Source: Blastomussa wellsi
Taxonomy: Eukaryota > Cnidaria > Anthozoa > Scleractinia > Plerogyridae
Assembly: GCA_947652115.1 (NCBI GenBank)
Contig: OX393568.1
Span: 21,421,831-21,485,830, forward strand
Reading direction: 5' to 3'
Length of the DNA: 64,000 bases
Made by a program: the position numbers and the translations under genes. Below are positions 13,003-26,927 of this stretch, piece after piece. Position 1 is the stretch's first letter, and the number at the start of each line of letters is the position of its first letter. The notes under the pieces are model-generated. The model searched no databases. It saw nothing but the letters and a program-made list of their open reading frames with translations, and was not told where the DNA came from.

Positions 13003-16000
13003 GTGAGTAGCTTTTGTTTTACTTGAGGAAAGCTAATCGGATTACCTTGTGTTTGCGGCGAGGATTTTTTGCGTTCACTTCAGCGATGTGGTGCGAAGGA
13101 AGCAAGGTCCTTGGGTTGCCAATGGACCGAAGCAGCAGTAACAAGGTCCGGCCAGATTTCTGTATACACTAATTTGAAAGAACAAGCTCCCTGTCGCGCT
13201 GAAAGATAGATTTTGACTCCGTTTAATCACACTGATCAATGAAATTGCTGTATCTGTGCTATCACCACGGGAGGTTGATAGGTTTATCTCGATAAGGCTG
13301 CAGCTTCGCTCAAGAAATAACAAACTGATTTCAGTAAATACCTACACATCACTCTCAGAGAATATTAATAAAACCCACCCGCCTTATCGTTAAGTTCTGT
13401 CGATAATCCAATATCTTTGTTCCGTTCCTCGAATTGGTCGACTATACACAGTTTATGTAGTTTGTAAGACCCCACGAGTGTGTTTCGAATGTCATGATAT
13501 AGCTAGCAGTTAGCCAGACTATGTTCACATTAGCTCCTTGCTAAATTATCGGTCAGTGAAAAATTATTATCTTCAAGCACCATGGCTTTCGAGGGCCAAG
13601 AACAGCTGCTTCAATACAAAATTTGCCAAAAGCCTATTATCAAACCATTAGAAATGTGCGAGATCTTGATGGCTTACTTCATCACTTATGCATAGATTAT
13701 CACGCACAGCACAAAAGCCGTGCCATTATGAAATTACCTCCATTTTTCACAGACAGCTTTTCTGCCCTCACTTATTCCCGCAGATGCTCCACGCAAATAT
13801 TGGAAAAACCGCGATCAGCTAATTGCAAGACGCTTTCGCGGTTCAATCGAGTGGCTGTGCGAGACGTTTTCATGTTGCCCTATATTGGACCCGTTGAGCT
13901 AAACTTAGACGAGAAACTGTTTCGGTTTTCTATTGAGCAATTATCTGTTACCCGTTTGCTACAAGTTACTTAGGTCGTTGTTATTAATGCATTATCTTTT
14001 GCTATCGATATGCGGATAACTCGTGTCGCAAAGCCATTATACAAGTACGCAGACTGCAAGGAATTGACCGAGGCAAGCGGGAATCTGACAGCAAGCCATT
14101 CGTCTTCGTAAAAATCATAAAATGCGTTTACGAGTACTCAATTAGTAGCGAAATGAGGCCGGATGGTCAAAGTCATAAAAAATTAATGGCTCGACAAAAT
14201 TTTTGAATGAGAAACATAATAGTTCACAGCCTATCAAAGGTGCTGCTTTGGGAGTTTTGCTGTCGTAACTTTTGGCAATAAAAAGGTGGGAAATGTTCTC
14301 ACTTATGACAATCATATCAGCTTTGGTTTGCTCAAATATCGAGAAATATTTATCCAGTACTCCCTTTGAATAAACAATTATTACCATCAAATCACCGAGT
14401 TATTGAGTTTTACGCCAAAAGAGTGGGAAATCAGAACAGACGACATAGGATGAATTATTTAGTGCGCTTATTTGGCAATAAATTCTAGGCTGCAAACCAG
14501 CGCAATTTCCACCATGTGGTCAGGTTAAAGGTGCAATGCGATTCGTGAAAGAAGAAAACAGCAAAAAAATATTGTTGACGAGAGTCGCAGCGCTTATTTG
14601 AAGCCGGTTTCCTTTAAAACCCAGAGAATTATTTCAACATTGGTAGGTAAAATTCGTATCATCAGTATCAACCTTAGATCCTAAAACGTGATAATTATGC
14701 AATTATCGATTTTAGATAGAGTGATTGATAAGTTGGAGCGAGCCTCCCTGACATGATCCTCAACTGAGGCAGGTATTAGAGGGGAACGTGGCCTGCTATA
14801 TCGAGAGCTCAATGGCATTTCCGGCTGCAAACCACGATCGCATTTATCTTGTTCCGCTAGAATCCACACTCTCCACAACGTTTGCTGCAATGTCGGAGAG
14901 AAATTGTTTTGGGTAGCGCAGCGCTGACTAAATAAATGTCTGGGACAGCAACTTGGGAACACTCTGTATACATGCTGGACTGTCGAGGGGCTATCACTGT
15001 GTTGAGAAATCAAAGATACCGACAACCGACTCACTGTCGCCACTCTGACCCTCAAAGAATTTTCCCATTAAGCCAAAAATGCTATTTCACACGGTTTCTT
15101 TAGCTGGATCGACGGCAGTTGACAGCCCAGCTTTCAAATTGCTTCCCTATTCGCTCGTGCCCATTGCAAACTCTTCCTAACGGAATCTTCGCACTTCTTT
15201 ATCGAAACTATATCCTCTGCCCGGAGACCATAAGCGCGCACGTTTGTTAAGAACTGTTGTAGTTTGAGAACAATGGCCCAGAGTGTTCCGGGTCACTCGC
15301 CCCTAAAATTTAAGCAAATTGAGAAGATAAAAGACTCACAAGTTTCAGAAACATGTATTCTTCTCGAGCAGCAACAGCACGCGTCTGTCTTTGTTTCTAG
15401 CCGGATTGTCGCGACTTTGTTTGAGGGAACGTTCTTGAACCGAAAAACCCACTTTGATTAAACTTTGTTCCTATCTGTTTCTCTCTGTGATACCTTGGTC
15501 AGGTACTAAGTTTCCTGATTACACCCTTAGAAAAGCGATAAGGAACCAGGCAAACTTCTCGTATATTTTATCGAATTATACACAATGGTCTTTTTATTTT
15601 TTTACACCATTTGCAAACAAACGGCTCACGCAATTAGCATCGGAGTGAATCCGCACAATCGCAACGTAAAACAAGGTCTCTTCTACCGTGCGTGTATTAA
15701 ATTTTAGCGACTGTAACCATGACATGTGATTGTTGCATCGATCATCTCTGTTTATGCATCGTAATTTCAGTGAATTTAACCTACTTAGCCCACAGCAGAC
15801 TGTTTGCTTTAACAAATGTTTAAAATCACAATGGAACAATTCTTTCGGACCTCTTCTACCATCGTTCCCTGACATAACGCGTTATTCAAAGTTCAAGAGT
15901 TTTTCGAGTTCCTTCAATAAGAGACCTGAATCCGCTTATAAGAGCCTTGCAGTAAGACATTTAGGACGAAATTGGCTTGCTGTAGTAGGCTTGTCCAAAG

Positions 16001-19000
16001 TAATCCTTCTTCGAGAGCCGTTTAGAAAAGAAGAGTGGATCAAATTCAAGTGAGTTGAATACAGTTTATGTCAATCAGGTAAACTCTTCAAGGAAGCTCA
16101 GTCAAGTTTCATTGACCACCGCAAGTCGTTTCGCTTTGTATTTTTCGACCTCTCCGCAACGAAATGATGAATTTTAAGGACTAGTAAATTGCTAATTACT
16201 GATAAGACATTTTTCGTGTCCACAAACTGACAAATTTGCATGCGAAGGCTGATCATACGGGCGTTACCAACTCGTGTCATACCGAAGGGGCTTAGAGGGC
16301 CTTTAACGCGAACATGCTTCTAAACTATCTTCTTTCACACTTCGAGATTTTAGAGCTTCTAAGTTAATTTATATATCCGGGCCAATATCGTGTCAGTTAA
16401 ACCCCTTCCCAAGTTTACAGGTTGCTTCAGCGAGCTTATTGTTATGGAAATTTTATGTGTGTCAAATGTGCGACAAAGATTTATAGCTTGTTGTTCGCAA
16501 GTTTTTGTTGGGTTAACCTTTTGTTGGTTTTCGGTGCAGATAACGATTCTGTTTATGTGTGCGAGATTTGTTACATTTGTTAGTGCGAACATAAAAAAGA
16601 TAAGTTTCTTGCCAAAAAAAATCAAGTTATTGCTCGAGTTCACCAGATGAATGAGGCAAGGGTTTGAGCATAGATATATTTTTAAATTACAATATATGCC
16701 TCCGGACTCGCTATCAAAGATATCGAGGTAGGTTGTGTTAACAACATAAAGCGTATAGCTTAAAAGTCATTGATTGTTTCACTTTGATACTGGACCGAGC
16801 TAAAGATAGCAACAACACTAATCTTGTATCAGGCCCAAATAGAATCGCAGAATTTCCTGTTTGGCAACTTCTCGTGGCAATCCTATTTGAGGTATTAAAA
16901 AGCTAGGCTTAACCAGATAAAGTAGTGACTCGGGAAAAGCGTAAGCAGATTTGTGGCGTAGTGCGAGCCGTGAGCTGGGTTTCAACAGTTTGATGTGAAA
17001 CTAACCATGCCTCGCTTGCGTGTGGCAAAAGAGTGACCTGATTTATTAGACGTTGCTGTTCTGTGTCTATTCACAACTGATAGGGCGATTGTCTTCTCGA
17101 GAAAGTACAAAACGATGTCTCTCACCATTGCTTATTTTCTCCCGCAAACGGAAAAAAACATCAACTGTTCCTCCGTTTAAAACTTTTTAATCATCGACTT
17201 AATATTTTGTCCTTGACGGCGGATACATTGCTATTTAAGCGCAGTGACACCTGAATTGATCGTTTCTAAATGCGTTTTGAAGACGCTTTAGCCACAACTT
17301 TCTCCACTTCTTTGTACAGATTCCTGTGGTCGTGCTGCAAGCTCTTTTATTGTCAGCATAATTCAAATTTCCTTCGACAGCACTTCCTGTTGAGAACACC
17401 TTTCCTTTTCAATGAAAACCAGTTACAAGCCCTCCAACGTTGAATTAGTAGCAAAGTCAATGTTACCTACCGCGGATAAATGTTTCACTCGGCAGTTCCA
17501 CAGATGTTTTTTCCACAAAAATTCCTGCATGTACAGCGACTCCGCGAAGCCTGGAGCATTCGATATTCATCTGATGTAGAACCGATATATCTCGCAGCTA
17601 TAAATTGTCTTGGTGCAATGAAAATATATCACTTTACGATCTTTGTTTTGGCCCAGCTAAAGATATGCTTTTCCGTGTTTTTGTGCAACACCTTCCATGT
17701 TTTGTGTGAACTACTTCACACGTCAATTCCAGACGCGCGCTCGATTTCTCGATTTTGCCGACGGATTCGCTGTGCTTGTAAATTTGGCGGCCGTTTATGG
17801 CTTTAATCCGTGTTTATCACGATTCAAACCTTTATCAGTTTGCCCTGTCGAGGGCGCTTTAAAGCCCTAGTTCAGTTTCCAGATATAAAATCGATCGCGG
17901 ACATTAAACTTGTTTTAGCGATCAGTTGATACTGGACTGGACCTTGCTCAGTATGGAGCAAGATATGGCACCCCTACATCTGATAAAGCTAAACGGAGTT
18001 TCCTGTTTGTGGAAGTTTTCAAATTATCACCCTTTTTCCACGGGCCTCAAGGATCGCTCTTTCCGCGAACCATGTACGGCGACATCGAGCCGTTTGGTCT
18101 TTTGTTGTGGGCGGCGGCCCAGAGAAATCAAGGATATCCAAAGATTAAATTTTCAAAACAGGACAAAAACGCGCAATAAACAGTTGTGTGTATTCAGAAA
18201 TCAGAAATGCAATCAACCATGCTGGCGATTATACAAAAGATTTCATCACCACCGTACACAAAGGAAAATGGGAATATTTTGACTGATAACCTCTTCCCTT
18301 TTTTGACTTATCTCACTAGCAAAGCGATGCTTGTGTGTTTTACGGATTTAGTCTAGGTGCAATGTGTACTGATAGATATATCTAGTGAGCTGCCAAAACC
18401 GTGACGCGAGTCTGAAAGCGGCGTGCAGTTCGATTCTTGCAGCTCGTTCCAGTTTGGGCGCACAGCAAATGATAAAATTATACAAAGTAGGAAACTTCAT
18501 CATGTCTACAGAGGGCATTAACCGAGAAACCTGCATCTTGGGGAGTCTGTGTCCACTTTTGTACGGGAGAGCTGTGCCCGAGAGCCTTCGAACGGCTCTT
18601 CCTGGTAATGTTTTATGTTCTTAATTTAGATAGCTATCCTAACTGTGCGACGGGTCCATCACTTAAAACAATCTGGTGAGACCAAAATAAATCCGTAAAA
18701 CAAAGACATACTTCAGTGAAGTAGAAATTTTAATACCTTGGTCTTCTAAAGAGTCAGCAAACATTTTCCTTCCTTCAAAGTGAGTCTCAGGATTTTTTCT
18801 TCATCAGTGAACCACATACGCAATGGCAGTTCTGGGAATTCACCGAACATAAATCTTTTATGAAAAAGTTATTTCTTCTTGGGCAGCTAAGTAATTCAAT
18901 TTCTCGATCTTAATTACGATAAAATAGCTTTACTCATTTCTGATCAGCTAGTGCCCTTAAAAACTCATAATTGTGCTATTTTTAATAGGGGTTTTAAAAA

Positions 19001-19976
19001 GACTTTACCCTCGTTAAGCGGTGTCTGTTTCGTGCTTGTAGTTGGGTATGTTTTTTCAAGGGCAGCGTGTTTCATTTGTTGAAATAAATACACTAATTTC
19101 TTTCAAAACTATTATTCTTTTTCATAAAAGGGTTATCTTTATTTCTCGTTATCCTAAAGAGTTTTGGCTTTAAACATTTATGACTTATAATGGAAAATAA
19201 TTGAAATGTTGATAACTCAAAGGCCGAGGGGAAATATAGAGAGACTATTTTGAGCATCTGAAGTACATCACGTATAGAAGAAGAGTTCTCTTATTTAGTG
19301 AAGCGGAGCGAAAAGGGGTCGATTTCATGTTCTTTTCATACGGCACGTGGGCATGTGCCCTCGACCGCACCGAATAAACACCCTATCTTCGGTTTTGTTG
19401 TGTTTCTTTTCTCGTGCCCGCAGGTGGGACGAAGAAATTTTAATGATTCAGCATTTAAGAAAAAATGAAAAAAATTATTTTCTCTGCAAGCACCAGGTAT
19501 CCGTTTAACATTAGTGGCTATGGATTTCAATATCATTACCCGAGTAGAATTTCTGCGGTACACACTGTACATTTTGAGCACTCTCAGTGTAGAGTGTAAA
19601 TTGCATGATCGATTCGCTCTTATCACACATTTCAAACTTTGCGCTGTCTAGGTAATCGTTGTAATTATAGCGATTATGTTTATTGCTTGTCTTCTTCGTG
19701 ATTACAAAAGCATAAATATTTTCATTATTCGAGACACAAACTCTGCTGGAATTCGATCAGCAAGATTAAAGAAGCGATTTACAAATCAGGAATTCTTTTT
19801 TTCTCGCTTCATGCACCCAGCCGTCGTATCAACTCCGGAGGTCGGGAAATACTTCATGATCTTCATCTCGAGTTGTCGAGATCTCGTTTTAACAGGCTGC
19901 AAACTAGCGTCTTGCTGTCTGCAAGAGCTAAATGCCACGCACGCAAATCATCAACATTGTTGAACATTTGAAACTC

Positions 19977-20568
19977 AGATAACAATAACCAATTACATTG
20001 TCATTCTATTCATACTTCGCGCGAAAGGTCACCACCGATGTACGATAGCGTGTAGCGCGACTTTAACCGAATACAGGCGCGTTTGTGGCAACGCGTTGCA
20101 CGACACACTGGAGCCATCGAGTGCAACAAGAGTTCAATTTATTTCCTATCATCCGTAAAGAGGTTTTCGTTTGCAAACATTTACACTGATAACAAGCCCT
20201 GAAATACGCAATAAAATCCTTGCGGGGTTTATCCTTTGTTATCGCTTTATCTTGCGGTCACGTTCCACCTGTCGCAACAATGAACTTAACACACGAGCCA
20301 ATCAGCGCGCGGTATCGGAAAGCAAAGCACCCATGTTGTTTTTCTTTGCACTGTAATGGCGGATGCGAACACCGCTTGATCAAATAGTCTCCACAAACAT
20401 ACACAACGGGATGTTTTCTCGGACGTCTTGGAAAACCACTCGGGCATCACTAATGCGGATCACAAAGCCGTTAATTTTTGCTCGTCAAATAGGATATTAT
20501 TTATCGCTTGTAAGAAAAGTATATAATGATAACAAATACATTCAAAAAGGTTGATTTTACATAGATAA
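19977..20568. promoter_or_regulatory. cluster of GATA-factor binding motifs
   Basis: Five WGATAR matches lie within 600 bases upstream of the GATA gene: AGATAA at 19,977, TGATAA at 20,187, TTATCT (reverse strand) at 20,247, TGATAA at 20,527 and AGATAA at 20,563. Roughly one to two would be expected by chance in AT-rich DNA, so the excess is modest. Autoregulation is known for animal GATA genes; here it is only suggested. Confidence 0.25.
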
Positions 20569-21230
20569 GTGAGGAATCCTTGCCCCGGATCTAAATTTAA
20601 ATCTGACTTTGAAGAGTTGTGTATTTAAACTATGCAGGCACGAACCCAAAGTGTTCTTGAAGTTCAAACCGGGCAGACGTTTTTTCTTGGTAGAGCTTGC
20701 CAAATTACATATGGCGTCATCGCGCGCTTCCTTTTGCTGCGCTTACGCGCGTCTATCACGTGTTTTCGATGCTAAGCAGAGCTCACGTGAAAATATTGCC
20801 GCTAATTTACTGTTTGAAAACTTTACACGGCACCCAACCGCGTGATTGACAACTCACTTTAGCCAAAGAATTGATTGTTTGATTTGTGTACCAATGAAGT
20901 TTTGAATGGAAGAGAGAATCTAACAAAATGTCAAGCAGCGCGCACGGCGATTGGTGGTTCGGGTGACCTGTCACTCCCAATGTATATACAAGCAGGTCTA
21001 TCGGCGCCAACCAAGCGGGAGTGAACTCGGCCTGGTTTGCTTACAAAACCTTTCAAATATTGTTTGAATATAACCAGACACCACATCTCAGCTTGTGCAT
21101 TGCGGGGTTTATCCCATAAGACTCAACAGTGAGGCTATTTACAAAACACGTTAAGGTTCTTCAGAGACAAACTACGGCTGAAGTACTGCCTTTTCACGAG
21201 GTGCGCAGTGGACTCCAGAGTCCGTGGGGA

Positions 21231-21260
21231 TTTTTTTTCTCTCTCTCTCTTTCTCTGTCT
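21231..21260. repeat. pyrimidine (CT)n tract
   Basis: A T-run followed by CT dinucleotides lies about 480 bases upstream of the GATA start codon, probably in the promoter or 5' UTR region. Confidence 0.8.
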
Positions 21261-21709
21261 ATCCGGCGTCACGTACAAACGAAGTTCCGCGCTATTGATG
21301 GCTAACAAAGCTAATGCCTCGCACTTTATTTTAGTGCCTTATCTACCCGATCATCATTCCCTACAGCTTCGGAGATCTCCTTTTGTGTGTTAGGAGCCCT
21401 GGAGAAATTCCATATCTATTTGAATAGCTTCTACAGATTTCTAGAGTGTGTTCATCTGATAAGTCGCACAACCTTCATTTTACTTGTAAAACTGTGAATA
21501 GAGACTTCCGTTTCGTGATGCACGCTATTTCTGACGTCTTGCACCGTTTGCCGAAATTCCCATTGAATATAATGCCATGACAATGAAATTCCTCTTTCCT
21601 ATTATTTCCTGTAGTTATTGTTATGGGACTTATTAAACCATTTAAATATATGCCACTCTGTCAGTTTTGTGTTTTATTTGCGTTGAGCAACACCTCTGTT
21701 CTCTTGAAG

Positions 21710-21735
21710 GTTTCTCGCGAGTTGGTACTCTGAAG
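21710..21735 (+). other. 5' UTR before GATA start, possible splice acceptor
   Basis: A pyrimidine-rich stretch ending CTCTTGAAG at 21,709 could be a 3' splice site, giving a short 26-base leader before the ATG at 21,736. If it is not used, the 5' UTR simply extends upstream. In many animal GATA genes the first exon is non-coding, which makes an upstream exon plausible. Confidence 0.3.
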
Positions 21736-24700
21736 ATGGATCCAGTCAACCCAGAACATCGTTGGATTCATCCTGCCGTTAGCCAACAACACGAAGGTGG
21801 TCATAGCAGCGATAGAATGCAGGCTTCTGTCTCGAACTGCGCAGCGAACAACATGAATTTGGTGGAGACTAACCAGCTTCTTCCACCAGACGAAGTCGAC
21901 GTTTTCTTTCACCACCTCGACAGCTCGGGAAACGCAGCAAATTGGTCCTACACTCCTGGCGGTCGAGCCTACCGTCCGTCAATGTGCCAAATGGCCGCGC
22001 ACAGTGCTACAGCTTTTCAAGATCCTCAGAGCCAATCTGGGCCTCAAGGTAGTTGCAGCCGTGTGTTCTTGCCAACCGCTCGCGTTCCACCGGGCCAGGT
22101 TTGTCGTCCTCATTTCCACACACCGATCCAGTGGATTGAAAGCAAACCCGCGCCTGGACTGATGTCGCACGGCTGTTCCACCGCAACTCCACCGTCGGTT
22201 TGGTGTCCATCTTTTCCGCAGGGCCATCGACCAAGCCCCGTTCCTGTTTCCATGCCACCTTCGGCAGTGTCTGGCTCCATGTCGTTGTCCCACAGCTCAG
22301 CGCACTTATTCCCTTTCCCGCCAACACCGCCAAAGGATAACTCTGGCGAGAGTGGAGTCATTGGCAGTGATATTTTCAGCTACGGTAGTGAAGAGAAGGC
22401 ACGCTTGAAAGCCGGAATGCCGCTTGTTCCCCCAAGACCCGACACGACTCCCTACACGGGTGCTCTCCCACATTACGTTGGTTCAGAGCTTAATATGTCC
22501 TCTTTTGCACCACTGCCGGGCGGTTTACCCGGGCTATTGGCGAATAGAAACTTTCCTAGAACGAGAACCAAGAGCAGGTCGAACTCAGGTTAGTACGGAT
22601 TTAGAGTCGAGCAAACAAAAACTAATCGCCAAATCGAATTATCTCCAAAATGCCACTTTCCCGGCGAGATTAGCTTTATTTCCTTCCACAAGAGCTGCGG
22701 GAGCTGACTCTTTTCTCTCCGCAAAATTTCGTTTATGCCCGTTCTAATTTAGAGGCAGTAATTATGCCTCTAAATAAATCTAATTACTGTGCGGTAACTT
22801 TCACCGTTGAAACTTCTTACTTGCGGCATTCCTGCTTTCAGAAACTCCTCGATAACCATTTAATATATGTGCGTGTACGTTTCTTCGTGTTGTCCTTCTA
22901 TGTATTTTAGTTTAGATTGTCAATGGTAGTCACCGCGTAAAGATGTTTTCTACAGACCTTCTGAACGAACGTTTTGTTCTGGCGTTTTTGTTCTGACGGT
23001 TTTCTCGACGGCTGGGGGAATTTCCAATGCAATTGAAGGGAGAGTTTTAGTACAAAACAATAAGACGCGTATGTTGTCGTACAATACATGTATGACCTTT
23101 TGGGAAAACTGTTTACTTATAGGAACACGATGTGATCAAACGAGACAAAACACACGCAAAATATTGTAAAAGCCGGGCACACATTTGTTTTTATTATGAT
23201 CAGTTCGCTTTGAATTTCTTGCGAGTGGTTGCTATAGAGGAAGGTAGAAAAACTTCGAAACGCGCCAACAAGCTTATCATGGGTCTGTTCGTCTTTTCCA
23301 ACCAGCGGATGGGCGCGAATGTGTGAATTGTGGAGCAACGTCAACCCCGCTATGGCGAAGAGATGGTGGAGGACATTATCTGTGCAATGCCTGTGGACTA
23401 TACCACAAGATGAACGGAGCCAGCCGTCCTCTCATAAAACCTAAACGGAGACTGGTGAGTCGACTGGTAGGCTTAGCAGGCAGGTAGTAAAAGAAGACGT
23501 AAATCCAGCTATTAATTCTCTTTTTATTTCAATGTACTTTCGCAGGCGTGCATCAAAGTTGAAATCTTTCCTTGTTATCGTGTTATTAAGCTAATTTTCA
23601 AATTGTCGCTCCACGATTTGACGGTCGGCATCTGATGCGCTCGCAATCGTTGACAGCAAAGAGTGTAAAAGTTTTCAAAGTCCTTTCAATATTAAGTGCT
23701 AACTAAAAGACTAGAAATGACTGCATACAGGTAGCCCGATTTTGTGCGGCGTAGAAATTTGTAATGTCATTAATCTTAATTGTCTTCCATAAGGGTAATT
23801 TGAGAAAAAAAATTCTAATCGTGATGCAAAATTTGACAATTAGAGCTTTCATGTTTCTTTTCACGCAACATTTTGCGAACAGGCCTTTTATGAATTATGG
23901 CTAGCACATAACAGCGGCTTGTCAACGCCTCTAATGCAACTCTTAAAATGACTTTGGTGGCACAAAACTGAATGCCCTGCGAGGAGTTTCAAATTCACAG
24001 AGTTCATTTACAATTGCTGCCGTGGTGACTACAGCGCTTTTCTCTTTTTGTAAATTGTTAGCTTTTCTTTTTAATTGTAATTTGCTTTTTTCCTTTTTGT
24101 TTCAAACAGTCGGCAGCCCGCAGAGCTGGAACATCGTGTGCTAATTGCCACACCACACAAACTACACTGTGGCGACGAAACCAAAATGGTGACCCAGTTT
24201 GCAACGCGTGTGGACTTTACTGGAAACTCCACGCGGTAAGTGGAACGTGTCTATTCGCGCGCGCGTCTAGAAGACACTTAGTGTCTTCTGTTTGGGTAGA
24301 AAGGATTTCTCGTGGAAAAGAAAGGCGTCGAGATGAACGTATTAAGTAAGCACAAAAGATAAGATGTTCGTTGATAACCGGCGGGTTGCTTGATTTATTT
24401 ATCACACTATCAGAAATTCATTTATCCTTAATGGCTTAGAAACGATAAACAAACAGAATATTGCGACGCTCAGAAAGCGAATTTCCTTCGTTTGAGATAA
24501 GATATTTCCGAATTCAATCGCTCATCTGTTGGCGAAAAATGATTTTTTTCCTTCTCAGCCGTTTGCCAGCGAGAAAATAAAATTCAAATCAAGAATGCAA
24601 ATAAGCTGGTCATTTTATTTATTGAATAAAATGTGAATCGCTCTTTTGACGCACAAGCTCTTCAAGCGTCCGCTGAGATCGTCCCCAGCTGTTGCCAAAG

Positions 24701-26927
24701 CCGTTATGTGTAGATGATTATATTTTATTACAAAGCTCATCAATTAGTCTTTAGCAAAGTTGGGGTAATTTCATCTCAATATCCGGTTGAGTTATTTTGA
24801 GTAAAAGCTTAATGTGCTGTGCTTTTTGAGCTTCCGATTTTTCGAAGCTTGTAAATATTTTTACATGTTCAATGACTTTTGTTTAGCTTAGCGTGGCAGA
24901 AGTGTTTCACATGGCGCGCGTGCTTGGAGCAAATAGTGGGTTTTGCTTTGCATTGTGTACATTCGTAATTTCTTTTACGATCCAAAAAACACGAGTTCGA
25001 CACCTTTCTCAATTGCAAAAAGCTGGAGTTTCCATGCTAATTAATGTTAATGTATTAAACTTTAATGACTTCTGTGTCCGTTAAACACCGAAAAACACGT
25101 ATTTCCTGCGGTAATTTAATTTTCAGCAAACTAGCCTTCTGGTGTTCGAAGAGCCTTTTGTTTTTTAGCTTGAATTTTAACTCAAGGCATCAACATGACG
25201 GTTATATCGAGTTAATAGCTTCCTTTCTACGCTGGCGGGAATTGAATTTTCCCCTGTTTCCTGTGCATTACGAAGATAATGAGAGTTTAATATTTGTTAT
25301 GTTCTCATGCTTTCAATAAGTCAACGAACAAATGTCTTGAATTTTCAGCTTTCAAATAAAACGCCAAGCAAGTAATTGTGGTGAAAAAATACTTTTGTCT
25401 GATTATTTATTAGGTAATCACACTAGCTTCCTCAAACTTTTTGTGTAGTCGTAGGCCTTTTATTTTTCGCGTTGTCTTAAGATGAGTTACCAGCACGAAT
25501 TTTTAATTTATAAATTATACTGTTTTCGTCACTATTCCGTGAATTGGTTTTGAAAAATTATACACGCAAGCGTACACATTCCGTTCAATTGGAGGATCAC
25601 AATTCTGTTTTTTTTTTGCTAAGAATATTGATTTTCAATCTCGCTTTACACGTTGAAAAGACATAAAATGGTTTTTCAATGATCAAACAAGGGTCTTTGG
25701 AATTTCAAACCAAAGACCACCTGCCTGTCTCCCTTTGTATTTCGTTTAAAAGGCCGCGGTAAAATATACTCTCAAAGCGTATGGCTTGCCACCACAAGGA
25801 AAGGGCTTCTTTGTTTCACAAAACAGCGGCCAAAAGCATGAAAGAAACAAATTGAGAGAATTAGGTTTGGTTGCCACGAGACAAGTTAAACCCGAGACGA
25901 TTTCATTCGGAAAATTTTACTCAAGACCGTTTTGGCAATTGTCACTAGTTCGTTTTAATAAAAATGCATATGTACAAACAATGGAGAGAAAAAACCCATT
26001 GCCGTCAAGCGGGAAATGGCCATTGATACTAATGCGTGTTTAAACTGCCGAATTTCGTCTGTTGAAGTGAATTCAGTTGTTGGTTATAAACGTCAAGACT
26101 GAAGCAGATTTTCTTTACAATTTACGCAATTGTGTTTGATGAAAAACGAGACTTTCGCCTTTCTCTCTGTGCAGCCCTTCATACTTAAATTCAATTTCCG
26201 TTCCTAATGGAAGAAACTTGAATGTTCTCTCACTCGAAAGTCACGAAATTATCCAATTCTGCGGTTTGTAGGGTTGTCTAAAGTTTGCTTTTCTTCTTTT
26301 AAGTTAATTTACACTCATTTTTGCTAGTATATATTTCTGTATATTCATCGGTTTTAGTTTCTGTAGTTTTTGCGTTAATTTCAATTCTGTACAGGTCAGT
26401 TCGGGAAGAGTGGTTAAACTTCTTGATATTAATTGGTCATTTTCTACACTTTCTACTGAAGACAAATTTAGACTTGATAGTTTACGCAAAGGATTAGTCG
26501 CTTTTACACTTCCCGTTCGTAATTGCGGCTAACGATTTCACTAATTCTAGTTTCTTATTTCGTTTTAAAGGTGAACCGTCCTCTTTCGATGAAGAAAGAT
26601 GGCATCCAGACACGGAACAGAAAAGTTTCTTCAAAGAACAAAAACAAGTCCAAAGGTGTGAAGCAAGAACAAAAAATTGGCAGCGACGACAAGCTAATGA
26701 GCACACGGGATTCCATGCCAAACATTAGTCCAGGCAGCTCAGCTTCAAACATGATTAGCCCAGTTATAAGTCCTACAATACACACGCCAACCGCTTTCTC
26801 AAGGCCATCTATGACGGGAATACCCACTCTTCATCCAGGTCTATACGGACCGCTTATTCCTGCTCCAACCTCGAATCCATCAAGTTATTTACCACCTCCC
26901 CCGTCAGTGTCTATAAACGCTTCATAG
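21736..26927 (+). CDS. GATA-binding transcription factor, GATA1/2/3-like
   Basis: Four coding exons: 21736-22588, 23306-23454, 24110-24235 and 26571-26927 (stop TAG), joined by GT-AG introns of 717, 655 and 2335 bases in phases 1, 0 and 0; product 494 aa. The protein is a nuclear factor that binds WGATAR sites and controls cell-type programmes. Exon 1 (residues 1-284) is rich in Pro, Ser and His, like family activation regions. Exon 2 carries the N-finger, C290-X2-C293-X17-C311-X2-C314. Exon 3 carries the C-finger, C344-X2-C347-X17-C365-X2-C368, and exon 4 the basic tail (QTRNRK) then a Ser/Pro-rich end. The linker [18 protein letters not shown] resembles vertebrate GATA1/2/3 rather than GATA4/5/6. 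Departures from the usual C-finger are CHTTQTT and [11 protein letters not shown]. The frame is open upstream of 21736; I chose that Met because it is the last one before conserved-looking sequence. A non-coding first exon may exist. No close paralogue is visible. Confidence 0.93.
24357..24500. promoter_or_regulatory. GATA motif cluster in intron 3 of the GATA gene
   Basis: AGATAA at 24,357, TGATAA at 24,372, TTATCA (reverse strand) at 24,399 and AGATAA at 24,495 give four WGATAR sites in 144 bases, just after the donor of the large third intron. This density fits an autoregulatory intronic enhancer, but short motifs alone are weak evidence. Confidence 0.3.

Larger units (their letters stand above)
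13003..21709. other. intergenic or long 5' intron upstream of GATA gene
   Basis: No recognisable exon, RNA gene or transposon was seen. Open frames of up to 124 codons are scattered on both strands without domain signatures. The last 2 kb contain several WGATAR motifs (separate entry) and a CT-rich tract. Whether the stretch is intergenic or an intron joining a distal first exon to the GATA coding exon cannot be decided from sequence alone. Confidence 0.5.

Noticed and set aside
21979..22361. Three overlapping antisense open frames of 83-108 codons
   Set aside because: They are reverse-strand shadows of GATA exon 1, which is Pro/Ser-rich and therefore low in antisense stops.
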